64,000 nucleotides of DNA. Origin: Halomonas sp. LR3S48 (GTDB taxonomy: Bacteria > Pseudomonadota > Gammaproteobacteria > Pseudomonadales > Halomonadaceae). Under the pieces are notes generated by a model that was given only the letters and a program-made list of their open reading frames with translations, had not been told where the DNA came from and did not search any database. Positions 7,483-17,421 of the stretch are shown in pieces. The stretch spans positions 2,418,001 through 2,482,000 of the forward strand of contig NZ_CP107009.1 in the NCBI RefSeq assembly GCF_025725665.1. Direction: 5' to 3'. Position 1 is the stretch's first letter; the number at the start of each line of letters is the position of its first letter. Position numbers and translations under genes: made by a program.

Positions 7483-8478
7483 CTACGTGCTGAGGCAAGG
7501 CTGGACCAGCTCGGGTTCGGGCAGCCCCTTGAGTTCGCCCCGGCGGGCAAAATGCTGTTGAGCAAAGGCGACCCGCTCCTTGACACCCAGTCCATCGGGC
7601 TGCTTCTCCACCAGGTCCAGGCGCGAACGCAAGCCTTCTCCGTTGGCCATCTGGATGGCCAGCCCCGGGCGGGCATTAAGTTCGAGCAACATGGGGCCGC
7701 GATCGCGGTCGATCACCATGTCGGTGCCGAGATAACCGAGCCCGGTCATTTCATAACAACCGGCGGCCAGCTCCAGCAGGTTGGTCCAGTCGGGGATGCG
7801 CAGGCTGGCGAGCTCATGGCCGGTATCCGGATGGTCACGACGCGAGCGGTCGAACTGCACGCCGCGAACCGCCGTGCCCGTGGCGATGTCGAGCCCCACG
7901 CCGACCGCTCCCTGGTGCAGGTTGGCCTTGCCGTCGGAAGCCGCCGTGGAGAGGCGCATCATGGCCATTACCGGGTAACCGCGAAAGATGATCACGCGAA
8001 TGTCCGGAACGCCCTCGTAGGTGTACTCGGAAAGCTGCTCGTCGAAGTTGATGAGACCCTCGATCATCGCCACGTCGGGAGTGCCACCCAGCGAGTAGAG
8101 CCCAGACAGAATGTTAGAGACATGGCGGTGGAGATCACCGATGCTGAGCTTGGCGCCGCTAGGCTTGACGAAGCCATCCTGGTCGACGCGCTCGATGACC
8201 AGGATACCCTTGCCGCCACTGCCCTTGGCCGGCTTGATGACGAAGCCCGGGCGTCCGGCGATCATTTCCTGCAAGCCCTTGATGCCGAACTGAGTGGTCA
8301 CGGTTCCGATCAGGGCTGGCGTGGTGATGCCGTGCTTCTCGGCCAGCAGCTTGGTCTTCAGCTTGTCATCCACCAGCGGATAGAGCCGCCGGCTGTTGTA
8401 GCGCCCAATGTAGCGAATGTTGCGCCGGTTCATGCCGATGATGCCGCGACGCAGGAGCTGGCTCGGCCGTGCCCACAT
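7483..8478 (-). CDS. RimK-related ATP-grasp ligase (alpha-L-glutamate ligase-like)
   Basis: The 331-residue protein is an ATP-grasp enzyme of the alpha-L-glutamate ligase-like group that travels with a retropepsin-like protein and an inactive transglutaminase membrane protein. The ATP-grasp lysine/glycine loop is FVIKPAKGSGGKGILVIE and the Mg-binding end is MLLELNARPGLAIQMAN. Such enzymes couple a carboxylate to an amine using ATP; the substrate here is unknown. It begins four bases after the stop of the membrane gene, so the two are translationally coupled. The family suggests an amino-acid or peptide ligation step at or near the envelope, which is inference. Confidence 0.85.
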   Translation of the reverse strand: MWARPSQLLRRGIIGMNRRNIRYIGRYNSRRLYPLVDDKLKTKLLAEKHGITTPALIGTVTTQFGIKGLQEMIAGRPGFVIKPAKGSGGKGILVIERVDQDGFVKPSGAKLSIGDLHRHVSNILSGLYSLGGTPDVAMIEGLINFDEQLSEYTYEGVPDIRVIIFRGYPVMAMMRLSTAASDGKANLHQGAVGVGLDIATGTAVRGVQFDRSRRDHPDTGHELASLRIPDWTNLLELAAGCYEMTGLGYLGTDMVIDRDRGPMLLELNARPGLAIQMANGEGLRSRLDLVEKQPDGLGVKERVAFAQQHFARRGELKGLPEPELVQPCLST

Positions 8479-8482
8479 GATT

Positions 8483-9988
8483 TCAGTCCTCGGTGACCGG
8501 TTTGAAGCGTCTCAGCTCGAGCAACCGGTATCCCGTGTAGTTACCCAGCAGCAGGATCAACGACATGATGATGAGCTGCACGCCCAGGAAATTGAAGGTG
8601 ATATGGCGTATCCACGGATTGTTCATGGCGAGATAGGCCAGTACCGCAGTAATGAGGCTTCCGCCACCCTGAATCAAGACCTGCTTGGGACCTTCTTCCT
8701 CCCACAGTATCGACATCCGCTCGATGGTCCAGGCCAGAATGATCATCGGGAAGAAGGTGATCGTCAGGCCAGTGTTGAGCCCAACGCGATAAGACAGCAC
8801 GGAGAAGATCGAAATAATGGCGATGACCGTGATGATCACCGCCGAGACTCGGGCGACCAGTAGCAGGTTGAGATAGGAGAGATAATTGCGTATCACCAGC
8901 CCGACGGATACGACCAGCAGGAAACCAACCAGTCCGGTGGGCAGGGTCGTCTGGATGAAGGCCAGCGCAATCAACACGGGCATGAAGGTACCCGACGTCT
9001 TGATCCCCACGAGGATGCGCAGGAACACGACCACCAGCGCGCCGATGGGAATCAGCAGAATGGTCTGAAACAGAGCCTGTTCCTCGAGCGGCAGGCTGTG
9101 GATCGAGAAGTTGAGCAGGGTGTCGTCGGCCAACTGGCTGCGTACGGCCGCAGCGGCGGGTTGGCTGCGCGACAGCATGGAGAAGGTGACCCGTGAGTTG
9201 GTGCCACCCTGAACCTCGAGTACCGCACGCCCTGCAGTCTCCCACAGCAGGAGATTTTCAGGCTGCCCCTGATCGGCGGTACGTGGGTTGAACAGCGCCC
9301 AGTTCTCCTCGTCCTCGAAGACCATGATCCAGGAGGTCAGCGCCTGACGTCGACGCCCGTTCTCGAGCATCAGCCCGCTCACTTCGCGGGCATGCACGCC
9401 GGCCTGATTCAGCAGGCGCACCAGCAGAGGCGTGCGCTCGAACTGAGTCAGCAGCAAGCGAGCATTCTCACCCTGACGATCTTCGTTGAAGTCACGAATC
9501 AACTCTCGCGTGAAGGTGTAGGGATCGGCACTGCGCATCCAGGCGCGCTCGATCACCTGGGCTGCCGCCGTGTCATAGGGACGCTCCCAGCTGACTTCGC
9601 GCAAGGGCGGGCGAGCAATCTGTCGCTGCCGTTGGTCATCGGTCACCTGCAGGCGCACGGAGTAGTAGAGCTGCTGGCTACCCGTTGCACGGCGGATCGA
9701 CCACTGAGCACGACGACCGGCCTCGTCCTGCAGGAACGACAGACCGAAACCCGGCGAGGCGGTGTTTTCGGTCAGGATCCGGTAGCCGCGTTGATGCGAG
9801 GGCAGTGCCAGTTCGACGCGTGCGGGCTCGCCCAGGGCGGTGAAATCGACGACGGCTTCGACCTCCCAGACCTGGCGCTGTTCACCTGGAGTCCACGGAA
9901 CCTCCATCTGGATATGGCGATGGAGGCTCGTGCCGATACCGAGCACCATCAGCAGACCCACGATGAGATAGAAGGGCAGTCGCGACAT
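8483..9988 (-). CDS. Inactive transglutaminase fused to seven membrane helices (UUP1 family)
   Basis: The 501-residue protein has an N-terminal membrane anchor (FYLIVGLLMVLGIGTSL), then a periplasmic domain of about 270 residues. This contains a transglutaminase-like fold without a clear Cys-His-Asp triad (REVSGLMLENGRRRQ then LTSWIMVFEDEENWALFNP). From about residue 310 to the end there are about seven hydrophobic segments. This architecture is the family described as an inactive transglutaminase fused to seven transmembrane helices. It sits 36 bases after the retropepsin gene and 4 before the ATP-grasp gene. A role in binding or presenting a peptide-like ligand to the cytoplasmic ligase is plausible but unproven. 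Confidence 0.85.
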   Translation of the reverse strand: MSRLPFYLIVGLLMVLGIGTSLHRHIQMEVPWTPGEQRQVWEVEAVVDFTALGEPARVELALPSHQRGYRILTENTASPGFGLSFLQDEAGRRAQWSIRRATGSQQLYYSVRLQVTDDQRQRQIARPPLREVSWERPYDTAAAQVIERAWMRSADPYTFTRELIRDFNEDRQGENARLLLTQFERTPLLVRLLNQAGVHAREVSGLMLENGRRRQALTSWIMVFEDEENWALFNPRTADQGQPENLLLWETAGRAVLEVQGGTNSRVTFSMLSRSQPAAAAVRSQLADDTLLNFSIHSLPLEEQALFQTILLIPIGALVVVFLRILVGIKTSGTFMPVLIALAFIQTTLPTGLVGFLLVVSVGLVIRNYLSYLNLLLVARVSAVIITVIAIISIFSVLSYRVGLNTGLTITFFPMIILAWTIERMSILWEEEGPKQVLIQGGGSLITAVLAYLAMNNPWIRHITFNFLGVQLIIMSLILLLGNYTGYRLLELRRFKPVTED

Positions 9989-10024
9989 GTATCATCCTTG
10001 CATGTAGGGCAGTCAGGCTCGGTA

Positions 10025-10870
10025 TCAGCCTTCTTCTTCGTCCCGGTCGTTGATCTCGTCCTCCGGCGCCTCGGAGGCCGGACGACCGCCGGGGAACTCA
10101 GGCCGGGGGTGAATGTAGTTTTCCGCCACGTCGATCAGGGCGATATCCATCAGAAAGCGCCGGCCAAGCAGGACCGGATAGTTGAGATGGGTGCGATCAT
10201 TGAGCGTGAACTCCACCGTTTCACGAATCGGCCCCAGCGTCATCAGGAGGCTGACGACAGGGCGCGAGGTGCTGCCGGCGGCCTGCATGACACGCACCCG
10301 ACGCTCGACCGGGCGCTCGATCCACTCGCCACGCACGCCGTCGACGACGACATCGTCCTCGTTGAGGCCCAGCTTGAAACGAACCCAGTCTTCGCCATCG
10401 CGCTCGAAACGCGTGATGTCGGTGGCGGAGAGGGAAGAGGTGTTGGCGCCCGAATCGACCCGCGCACGAAGGTAGGTGCCCACGTCGGGCAGGCCGATCC
10501 ATTCGGAGCGTCCTACCATCGCTTTGGACGACAGCGTCTCGCTAAGCTCATTGTTGCATTCTGCCGGGACCACCAGCGGTTCATCGCCACGCTGCTCGAG
10601 CCGCTCGATATCGCCGCGCAAGTGACGGAGCGTGACGCCGGCATCACGCAGCTCGGCGAGTAGCTCGGCCTGGCGCTGATCCATGGCAGTATCAGTATCG
10701 GGACGATCGCAGCTCAGCGCGATCTGCTCTTCGAGCTGGCCGATGCGTGCCTCGAAGGCCGCAGGGCTGAGCGTGGGCTCGGGCTCTGAGTCAGGTGTGA
10801 GGGCGCATCCGCTGATCAACAATGAACTCAGCAACCAGGGTATGGGTGCGGATAGCGTTCTCGGTCGCAT
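10025..10870 (-). CDS. Retropepsin-like lipoprotein (PF05618-type, old name ATP-dependent zinc protease)
   Basis: The 281-residue protein begins with a lipoprotein signal peptide (LLSSLLISGCALTPD, lipidated Cys22), followed by a short coiled coil (residues about 35-95). A retropepsin-like aspartic-protease domain follows, with the active-site motif RVDSGANTSSL (D139, S140, G141) and the family end YPVLLGRRFLMDIALIDV. It ends in a very acidic tail. The zinc-protease label used for this family is not supported by a visible zinc motif. It heads a run with the transglutaminase-like membrane protein and the ATP-grasp ligase. The lipobox places it in the periplasm, attached to a membrane. Substrate unknown. 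Confidence 0.85.
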   Translation of the reverse strand: MRPRTLSAPIPWLLSSLLISGCALTPDSEPEPTLSPAAFEARIGQLEEQIALSCDRPDTDTAMDQRQAELLAELRDAGVTLRHLRGDIERLEQRGDEPLVVPAECNNELSETLSSKAMVGRSEWIGLPDVGTYLRARVDSGANTSSLSATDITRFERDGEDWVRFKLGLNEDDVVVDGVRGEWIERPVERRVRVMQAAGSTSRPVVSLLMTLGPIRETVEFTLNDRTHLNYPVLLGRRFLMDIALIDVAENYIHPRPEFPGGRPASEAPEDEINDRDEEEG

Positions 10871-11194
10871 TGGAATCGACAGCCTCCGGTCGGGCTACGG
10901 ATCAGGCGTAGCGGCAGTTAGGCGTGGCTTGAAGGGCGCACGTTTCGTCGCGGCGAAACATGACGGAGGATGATAAGGATTTCGAGGTGGCGTTGTCCAA
11001 CGCCGTGACCGAACCTTGATTTAACATAATATACATTATGCGAACCTATGGCTGAGAATGGCTCAGGCCAGCTTGCACAAGGCTCGCACGGTCAGCTATC
11101 CCGAAATCGACCGTCGCGTAGGCGAAATCCACACGACGAACCCCGACTCGTAGGCCGGGGTTCGTGTTTCCGCTGACGCGGTGGTCCGTCGCCT
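10871..11194. other. 324-base intergenic region between the retropepsin operon and ectC
   Basis: This stretch holds the hairpin that ends ectABC (11136-11165). It also has an AT-rich patch at 11020-11041 with the inverted repeat CATAAT-ATAC-ATTATG, a GTTTCG/CGAAAC hairpin at 10942-10959 in the leader of the retropepsin gene, and a 31-codon plus-strand frame (11058-11153) without a convincing ribosome site. I see no other gene in it. The promoter of the retropepsin operon should lie here but no strong match was found. Confidence 0.5.
11136..11165 (-). terminator. Hairpin downstream of ectC
   Basis: Perfect 10-bp stem ACGAACCCCG / CGGGGTTCGT with a 10-base loop starts 30 bases after the ectC stop. 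The following minus-strand bases (CGTGTGGATTT) contain only a weak T-run. Most likely the end of the ectABC transcript. Confidence 0.6.
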
Positions 11195-11590
11195 TCACGC
11201 CTCGTCAGGCGGCGCGTAGGAGCCATCCTCGCGATGCACTTCCTTGCCGGTGATCGGCGGCGTGAACACACAAGCCAGATGCATGGTCTTGTGAGCCCGC
11301 AGCAGATGCTCGTCGTGCTGGTCGAGGATGTAGATGTCGCCCGGCTTGATCGGCCAGATCTTGCCATCGGCCAGGGTCTCCACTTCGCCTTCACCCTCGA
11401 TGCAGTACACCGACTCGTAGTGATGCTTGTAATGGATATGTGTCTCGGTGCCTTCGAAAATCCGTGTGATGTGGAAGGAAAAACCACCGCCGTCATTGGC
11501 CAGCACCAGACGCGTACTGTCCCAGGTGCCACTCTCCGCCTTGACGAGACGGTCCGTCTTGCGCGCTTCCTCGAGATTGCGAACGATCAT
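11195..11590 (-). CDS. ectC: L-ectoine synthase EctC
   Basis: EctC closes N-gamma-acetyldiaminobutyrate into ectoine, the last step of synthesis of this compatible solute. The 131-residue cupin matches characterised Halomonas EctC nearly throughout; landmarks are [31 protein letters not shown] and [17 protein letters not shown], which carry the iron and substrate ligands. The ATG at 11590 was chosen because it matches the family start and GGAG sits nine bases upstream; an ATG five codons earlier contains that site. It is the last gene of ectABC, 114 bases after ectB. Confidence 0.97.
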   Translation of the reverse strand: MIVRNLEEARKTDRLVKAESGTWDSTRLVLANDGGGFSFHITRIFEGTETHIHYKHHYESVYCIEGEGEVETLADGKIWPIKPGDIYILDQHDEHLLRAHKTMHLACVFTPPITGKEVHREDGSYAPPDEA

Positions 11591-11704
11591 CTTCCGGGTC
11601 TCCATTCAATCCATAGACTGACCGGCTGCCGCGACATCGACAACGACAGCCGGCCGGTAACATGAATGCCTTGGGGCGCCGTATCAGCTAATGGCGGCAC
11701 CCAC

Positions 11705-12991
<1,287 letters not shown>

Positions 12992-13051
12992 TCAAGCGTA
13001 GGAAAGCATGGACGGCCGAAGGCCTCGACCATCCAGCGAATCGGGCGGGAA

Positions 13052-13630
13052 TCAGATGCGCCGGGTGTCGAAGGGACCGATACGCACGAGGTTCTCGGGG
13101 TCGTGTTCACCGCCGAGCTGGTCCGTCGAAAAATATTCACGGCTGTTGAGGGGCGCCTGCCAGCGATCGGCCAGGCGACGGAAGAGCCCCCATGATGCCT
13201 GGTTGTCCGGCGTGATGGTGGTTTCCAGATGGTGGACGTCTTCCAGTTCGGGACGAGTCATGACGGCTTCGACGAGGCGTCGGGCCAAGCCGGTGCCGCG
13301 GGCCTTCTCGCCCACCGCCACCTGCCAGAGAAAATAGGTATCCAGCGCGTTGCTCTTCACATAGCCGGACACGAAGCCGACGATCTCACCTTCCTGGTTG
13401 GTGGCAACGGCGCAGGTGTCGCGAAATTGGGTCGCCAGCAACAGATAGGCATAGGCCGAATTCACATCGAGCGGCGGACACGACTTGACCAATTCGTAGA
13501 CCCCCCAACCATCGTCGGGATTGGGCTTACGAATGAACAGGGGTGCGGCATCGCTGCCGACCACGGCATCGGCCACGCTTGGGCGGACCAGGTCGGCGGA
13601 GGGTGTGAAAGGCTGCGGTGTCACGTTCAT
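13052..13630 (-). CDS. ectA: Diaminobutyrate acetyltransferase EctA
   Basis: EctA acetylates diaminobutyrate with acetyl-CoA, the middle step of ectoine synthesis. The 192-residue GNAT enzyme shows DGWGVYELVKSCPPLDVNSAY and the acetyl-CoA loop VGEKARGTGLARRLVEAV. It is strikingly similar to Halomonas elongata EctA over the full length, starting MNVTPQPFTPSADL. It is the first gene of the operon with a strong sigma-70-like promoter 70 bases upstream. No ectD or ectR lies next to the operon. Confidence 0.97.
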   Translation of the reverse strand: MNVTPQPFTPSADLVRPSVADAVVGSDAAPLFIRKPNPDDGWGVYELVKSCPPLDVNSAYAYLLLATQFRDTCAVATNQEGEIVGFVSGYVKSNALDTYFLWQVAVGEKARGTGLARRLVEAVMTRPELEDVHHLETTITPDNQASWGLFRRLADRWQAPLNSREYFSTDQLGGEHDPENLVRIGPFDTRRI

Positions 13631-13697
13631 GGTATGGCTTCGTTGTCGCGATGTTGCTCGTAATGATAACAGGGCTCATCTTCAAATCAAAACCAGC

Positions 13698-13726
13698 ATT
13701 ATGATATCGGCACAGTTGCATAACAA
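13698..13726 (-). promoter_or_regulatory. Putative ectABC promoter
   Basis: On the minus strand TTGTTA (13726-13721) and CATAAT (13703-13698) are separated by exactly 17 bases, a good sigma-70 match. They lie about 70 bases upstream of the ectA start in an AT-rich patch unlike the GC-rich surroundings. Osmotic or stationary-phase control is known for ectABC in Halomonas; the sequence does not show it directly. Confidence 0.55.
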
Positions 13727-13795
13727 AAAATTATCGTCCGTTGCCGAATATCATGGTGAAGTCTAGTCCATGAGACGAGACATACATCAGAACGA

Positions 13796-13825
13796 CATCG
13801 GGCCGCCCGGAAAGGCGGCCCGATG
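13796..13825 (-). terminator. gorA terminator hairpin
   Basis: Perfect 12-bp stem CATCGGGCCGCC / GGCGGCCCGATG with a 6-base loop lies 19 bases after the gorA stop, followed on the minus strand by TCGTTCTG. It separates gorA from the ectA promoter on the same strand. Confidence 0.65.
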
Positions 13826-13844
13826 AGATTAGGCAAAGGTCGTT

Positions 13845-15206
13845 TCAGCGGCGTGAAAGCGTACGCATGGTGACGAACTCTTCGGCTCCTGTCGGGTGGA
13901 TGCCGACCGTGGCATCGAAATCCGCCTTGGTCAGACCGGCCCTCACGGCAATGGCGATACCCTGGATCAACTCCCCGGCCTCCTCGCCCACCATATGCGC
14001 GCCAACTACCACATCACTGGCATCATCCACGATCAACTTCATCAGGCAACGCTCCTCGCTGCCGGAAAGCGTATGTTGCATGGGACGAAAATCGGTGCGG
14101 TAGACCCGTATCGCCTCGTGCTGCTTGCGCGCCTGCTCTTCCGAGAGCCCGACCGTACCGATGTTGGGATGACAGAACACGGCGGTGGCGATGTTGCGGT
14201 AGTCCATGGGGGCCGGCTGTGCGTTGCCAAAATGCTGCTGTACGAGATGCATCGCTTCCGCCAGCGCCACGGGGGTCAATTCCAGGCCACCGGTCACGTC
14301 GCCCAGTGCCAGAATGGAGGGAATCGAGGTCTCGAATCGATCGTTCACCTTGAGCGTGCCATCGGCATTGAGCTCGACATCCAGCGTATCGAGCCCCACG
14401 CCTTCCAGATTGGGCCTGCGGCCAGTGGCGGCCAGCACCGCATCGACTTCCAGCGACTCGCCATTGGTGAGCGATACCAGCAGGCCCCCTTCGACCTTTT
14501 CGATACTCTCGATATTGGTCTCGAAATGCAGGTTGACCCCCTTGGCGGCCATTTGCTCACGAGTGAATTCGCGAACTTCGCGATCGAAACCGCGCAGGAA
14601 CAGCTCGCCGCGATAGACCAGATGGGATTCACTCCCCAATCCGTTGAAGATGCTGGCGAATTCTACCGCGATATAGCCGCCGCCGAGGGCCAGGAAACGC
14701 CGCGGCATCTGCTCCAGATCGAACACTTCGTTGGAGGTCACGGCCAACTCGCGACCAGGAAAGTCGGGCACCCAGGGCCAGCCGCCGACGGCCACCAGGA
14801 TCTTGGCGGCAGTGAAGCTCTCCCCTGCCACCTCGACGCGATGCGCATCCACCACTCGCGCTCGCCCGTTGATCAAGCGTACCCCAGCGTTGTCCAGCAG
14901 GCGGCCGTAGATCTCATTGAGCCGCGCGATCTCCCTGACCTTGTTGTCACGCAGCGTGGACCAGTCGAAGACGGGGGCTTCGGGCAGATTCCAGCCAAAA
15001 CCGCGGGCATCCTGGAAGGCATCGTGAAAGTGTGCAGCGTAGGAGTAGAGTTTCTTGGGCACGCAGCCCACGTTGACGCAGGTCCCGCCAAGGTAGCGAT
15101 CTTCGGCAACGGCCACCCTGGCGCCGGTTGCCGCCGCAGTGCGAGCGGCACGCACCCCACCGGAGCCAGCCCCGATGACGAACAGGTCATAGTCGAAGTC
15201 AGACAC
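13845..15206 (-). CDS. gorA: Glutathione-disulfide reductase
   Basis: Reduces oxidised glutathione with NADPH. The 453-residue flavoprotein has the FAD motif IGAGSGGVRAAR, the redox pair in GGTCVNVGCVPKK (C43, C48), the NAD(P)-domain motif LGGGYIAVEFASIF and the C-terminal catalytic HPTGAEEF. I chose the GTG at 15206 because AAGGAG precedes it and it gives the family N-terminus; the frame is open upstream but that extension has no family counterpart. It is followed by a strong hairpin and stands alone as a transcription unit. Oxidised-glutathione reduction complements msrA and the OsmC gene elsewhere in the window. Confidence 0.95.
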   Translation of the reverse strand: MSDFDYDLFVIGAGSGGVRAARTAAATGARVAVAEDRYLGGTCVNVGCVPKKLYSYAAHFHDAFQDARGFGWNLPEAPVFDWSTLRDNKVREIARLNEIYGRLLDNAGVRLINGRARVVDAHRVEVAGESFTAAKILVAVGGWPWVPDFPGRELAVTSNEVFDLEQMPRRFLALGGGYIAVEFASIFNGLGSESHLVYRGELFLRGFDREVREFTREQMAAKGVNLHFETNIESIEKVEGGLLVSLTNGESLEVDAVLAATGRRPNLEGVGLDTLDVELNADGTLKVNDRFETSIPSILALGDVTGGLELTPVALAEAMHLVQQHFGNAQPAPMDYRNIATAVFCHPNIGTVGLSEEQARKQHEAIRVYRTDFRPMQHTLSGSEERCLMKLIVDDASDVVVGAHMVGEEAGELIQGIAIAVRAGLTKADFDATVGIHPTGAEEFVTMRTLSRR

Positions 15207-15383
15207 TCGATTCTCCTTGTCTTGCCGGGTGTTGGATGACGGCCCGGTCGAATCGCACGATTTTACCAGCGCCGCCCCCGGCGTGTAGAGCCACTCCTGT
15301 TGTGGCTGTGTCAAGTTGACCACCGCTGCCAGCGGCGGTAAAAGAGGCGCACGACAACAGCCCCTCGCCATACGGACTCGACC

Positions 15384-16037
15384 ATGGACAAGGAAATCAA
15401 GGCCCTGCTGGATAACAACCGCGCCTGGGCCGAGCGCATGCAGCAGGAAGACCCCGACTTCTTCGCCCGGCTATCCAACCAGCAGAACCCCGACTATCTC
15501 TGGATCGGCTGCTCCGACAGCCGTGTGCCAGCCAATCAGATCATCTCGCTGCCCCCCGGCGAAGTCTTCGTACACCGTAACGTCGCCAATCTTGTCCACC
15601 ACAATGACCTCAATGCGCTATCGGTACTGCAGTACGCCGTCGACGTGCTCGAGGTTAGACACATCATGGTCGTCGGCCACTACGGCTGTGGTGGCGTGCG
15701 GGCCGCGGTTTCCGGCGGCGACAACGGCATGGTCGATCTCTGGCTGCATTCGGTACGCGAACTCTACAACCAGCACCGCCATGAACTGGCCGAGCTGTCG
15801 CTGGACGAACAGGTGGACCGCATGTGCGAATTGAACGTCAGAGCCCAGATCAAGAATCTGTGTCACAACAAGACCATCCAGCACGCTTGGCAGCGCGGCC
15901 AGCCCTTGGCCATTCATGGCTGGATCTACGGGCTAGACAATGGTCGTATACGCGATCTCGATTGCAGCGTCCTGGGACTCGATCAGGTGGCCACGCTCTA
16001 CCGCATCGAGCGCATAGAGGCGGCCCCCGACAGCTGA
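15384..16037 (+). CDS. can: Beta-class carbonic anhydrase
   Basis: Interconverts CO2 and bicarbonate, supplying bicarbonate for carboxylases. The 217-residue protein has the beta-class zinc site: C43, D45 and R47 in IGCSDSRVPANQ, and H99 and C102 in VGHYGCGGVRA. The length equals E. coli Can. It is divergent from gorA. The next gene, pepQ, is on the same strand 70 bases on. Confidence 0.95.
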   Translation: MDKEIKALLDNNRAWAERMQQEDPDFFARLSNQQNPDYLWIGCSDSRVPANQIISLPPGEVFVHRNVANLVHHNDLNALSVLQYAVDVLEVRHIMVVGHYGCGGVRAAVSGGDNGMVDLWLHSVRELYNQHRHELAELSLDEQVDRMCELNVRAQIKNLCHNKTIQHAWQRGQPLAIHGWIYGLDNGRIRDLDCSVLGLDQVATLYRIERIEAAPDS

Positions 16038-16106
16038 CTCGGGCCGGCTCGAAACCGCACGCAGTGCCGCTTACACTGCGAGTGATGTCCACCGCAGGGA
16101 AACCTC

Positions 16107-17417
16107 ATGTCCGACCCACTCGCCACGCTCCAGCGTGACCATCTCCAGGCCCTCGAACGGTGCTACGCAGAGACACTGACAGACTTGGGCTACGATGGCG
16201 TACTGATCTACAGCGGCCACCCTGCCCTTCACTTCGGCGACGACCAGCATGCCAGCTTCAACAGCTATGGGCATTTTCAGCACTGGACCGGCCAGACCGG
16301 CCTGACCCATAGCTGGTTGTTGGTCCGCCCCGGGCAACGGCCCATCTGCTATTTCCATGCGCCAGACGATTTCTGGCACCTGCCGCCTCAACTGCCCGAA
16401 CAGGCCTGGACCGAAAGGCTCGAGGTAATTCCCGGACGCTATGACGAGGCGCCACCCATTGCCGCCGGCGGGCGCCTTGCCGTGATCGGTGATGTCTCCG
16501 CTGCGACGTCCGCCGCACTCTGCGCGGAACTCAACCCACCCGCCCTGCTTGCCGCGCTGGACGAAGGGCGCGTGCGCAAGAGCGAGTACGAACTCGCCTG
16601 CCTTCGCGAGGCCAATCGCATGGCCGCTCTCGGGCATCGCGCCGCCCGGGAGGCCTTCCTGAGCGGAGGCAGCGAACTCGACATCCACCTGGCCTATCTC
16701 CAGGCATCGCACCAGCGTGAAAGCGAACTGCCCTACGGCAACATCGTCGGCATCGGTTCACACGCCGCGGTACTGCATTATCAGCATTACGACACGGAAA
16801 CGCCCCGCGAGCGCTACAGCCTGCTGGTGGATGCCGGCCACCGCTATCGCGGCTATTGCGCCGACATCACCCGTACCTGGCCGGGGACGAACACCGACCC
16901 CACCTTCGCAGCGCTGATTTCACGCATGCACGACATCAAGCAGCGCCTCGTCACCGCGGTTGCTCCCGGCGTCTCCTTCGTCGAGCTGCATGAGCGAATG
17001 CATCGCTTGCTCGGTGAGCTGCTGGTTGAGAGCGAACTGGTCAAGGGTTCCGCGGAAGCCGCCATCGAAAGCGGTATCACGCGCGCCTTCTGCCCGCATG
17101 GTCTCGGCCACCTGCTCGGCATTCAGGTTCACGACGTGGCCGGCCGCACGGCACGCGATGGCTCTCCGCTGCCACCGCCAACCGAACATCCTGCGCTGCG
17201 GCTGACACGGGAACTGGAAGCGGGAATGGCGGTCACCATAGAACCGGGACTGTACATTATCCCGATGTTGCTCGAGCCGCTCGAGTCAGGCCCCGCGGGG
17301 CAGCACCTGAACTGGGCTTTGATCGAGCGCCTGGCTTTCCATGGCGGCATTCGCATCGAAGATAACGTGCATGTCACGACCAACGCAGCCAGGAACCTCA
17401 CCCCAGAGATCGAGTGA
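16107..17417 (+). CDS. pepQ: Xaa-Pro dipeptidase PepQ
   Basis: Hydrolyses dipeptides with C-terminal proline. The 436-residue protein has an N-terminal creatinase-like domain and a C-terminal pita-bread domain. The five metal ligands can be seen: Asp in LLVDAGHRYRGY and CADITRTWPG, His in CPHGLGHLLGIQ, Glu in AVTIEPGLY and RIEDNVHVT. The length is as in E. coli PepQ (443). The yheT-like hydrolase starts four bases after its stop, so both are probably one operon. Confidence 0.93.
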   Translation: MSDPLATLQRDHLQALERCYAETLTDLGYDGVLIYSGHPALHFGDDQHASFNSYGHFQHWTGQTGLTHSWLLVRPGQRPICYFHAPDDFWHLPPQLPEQAWTERLEVIPGRYDEAPPIAAGGRLAVIGDVSAATSAALCAELNPPALLAALDEGRVRKSEYELACLREANRMAALGHRAAREAFLSGGSELDIHLAYLQASHQRESELPYGNIVGIGSHAAVLHYQHYDTETPRERYSLLVDAGHRYRGYCADITRTWPGTNTDPTFAALISRMHDIKQRLVTAVAPGVSFVELHERMHRLLGELLVESELVKGSAEAAIESGITRAFCPHGLGHLLGIQVHDVAGRTARDGSPLPPPTEHPALRLTRELEAGMAVTIEPGLYIIPMLLEPLESGPAGQHLNWALIERLAFHGGIRIEDNVHVTTNAARNLTPEIE

Positions 17418-17421
17418 CCCC

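Noticed and set aside
6955..8496. Open frame of more than 500 codons on the plus strand opposite hisI, zur and the ATP-grasp gene
   Set aside because: It spans three well-supported minus-strand genes with recognisable motifs; high GC content keeps the antisense frame open.
13896..15239. Long plus-strand frame opposite gorA
   Set aside because: gorA has all flavoprotein motifs; the frame is an antisense artefact.
16071..16712. Minus-strand open frame opposite pepQ
   Set aside because: pepQ covers it with full metal-ligand motifs; the antisense frame has no start-site or domain support.
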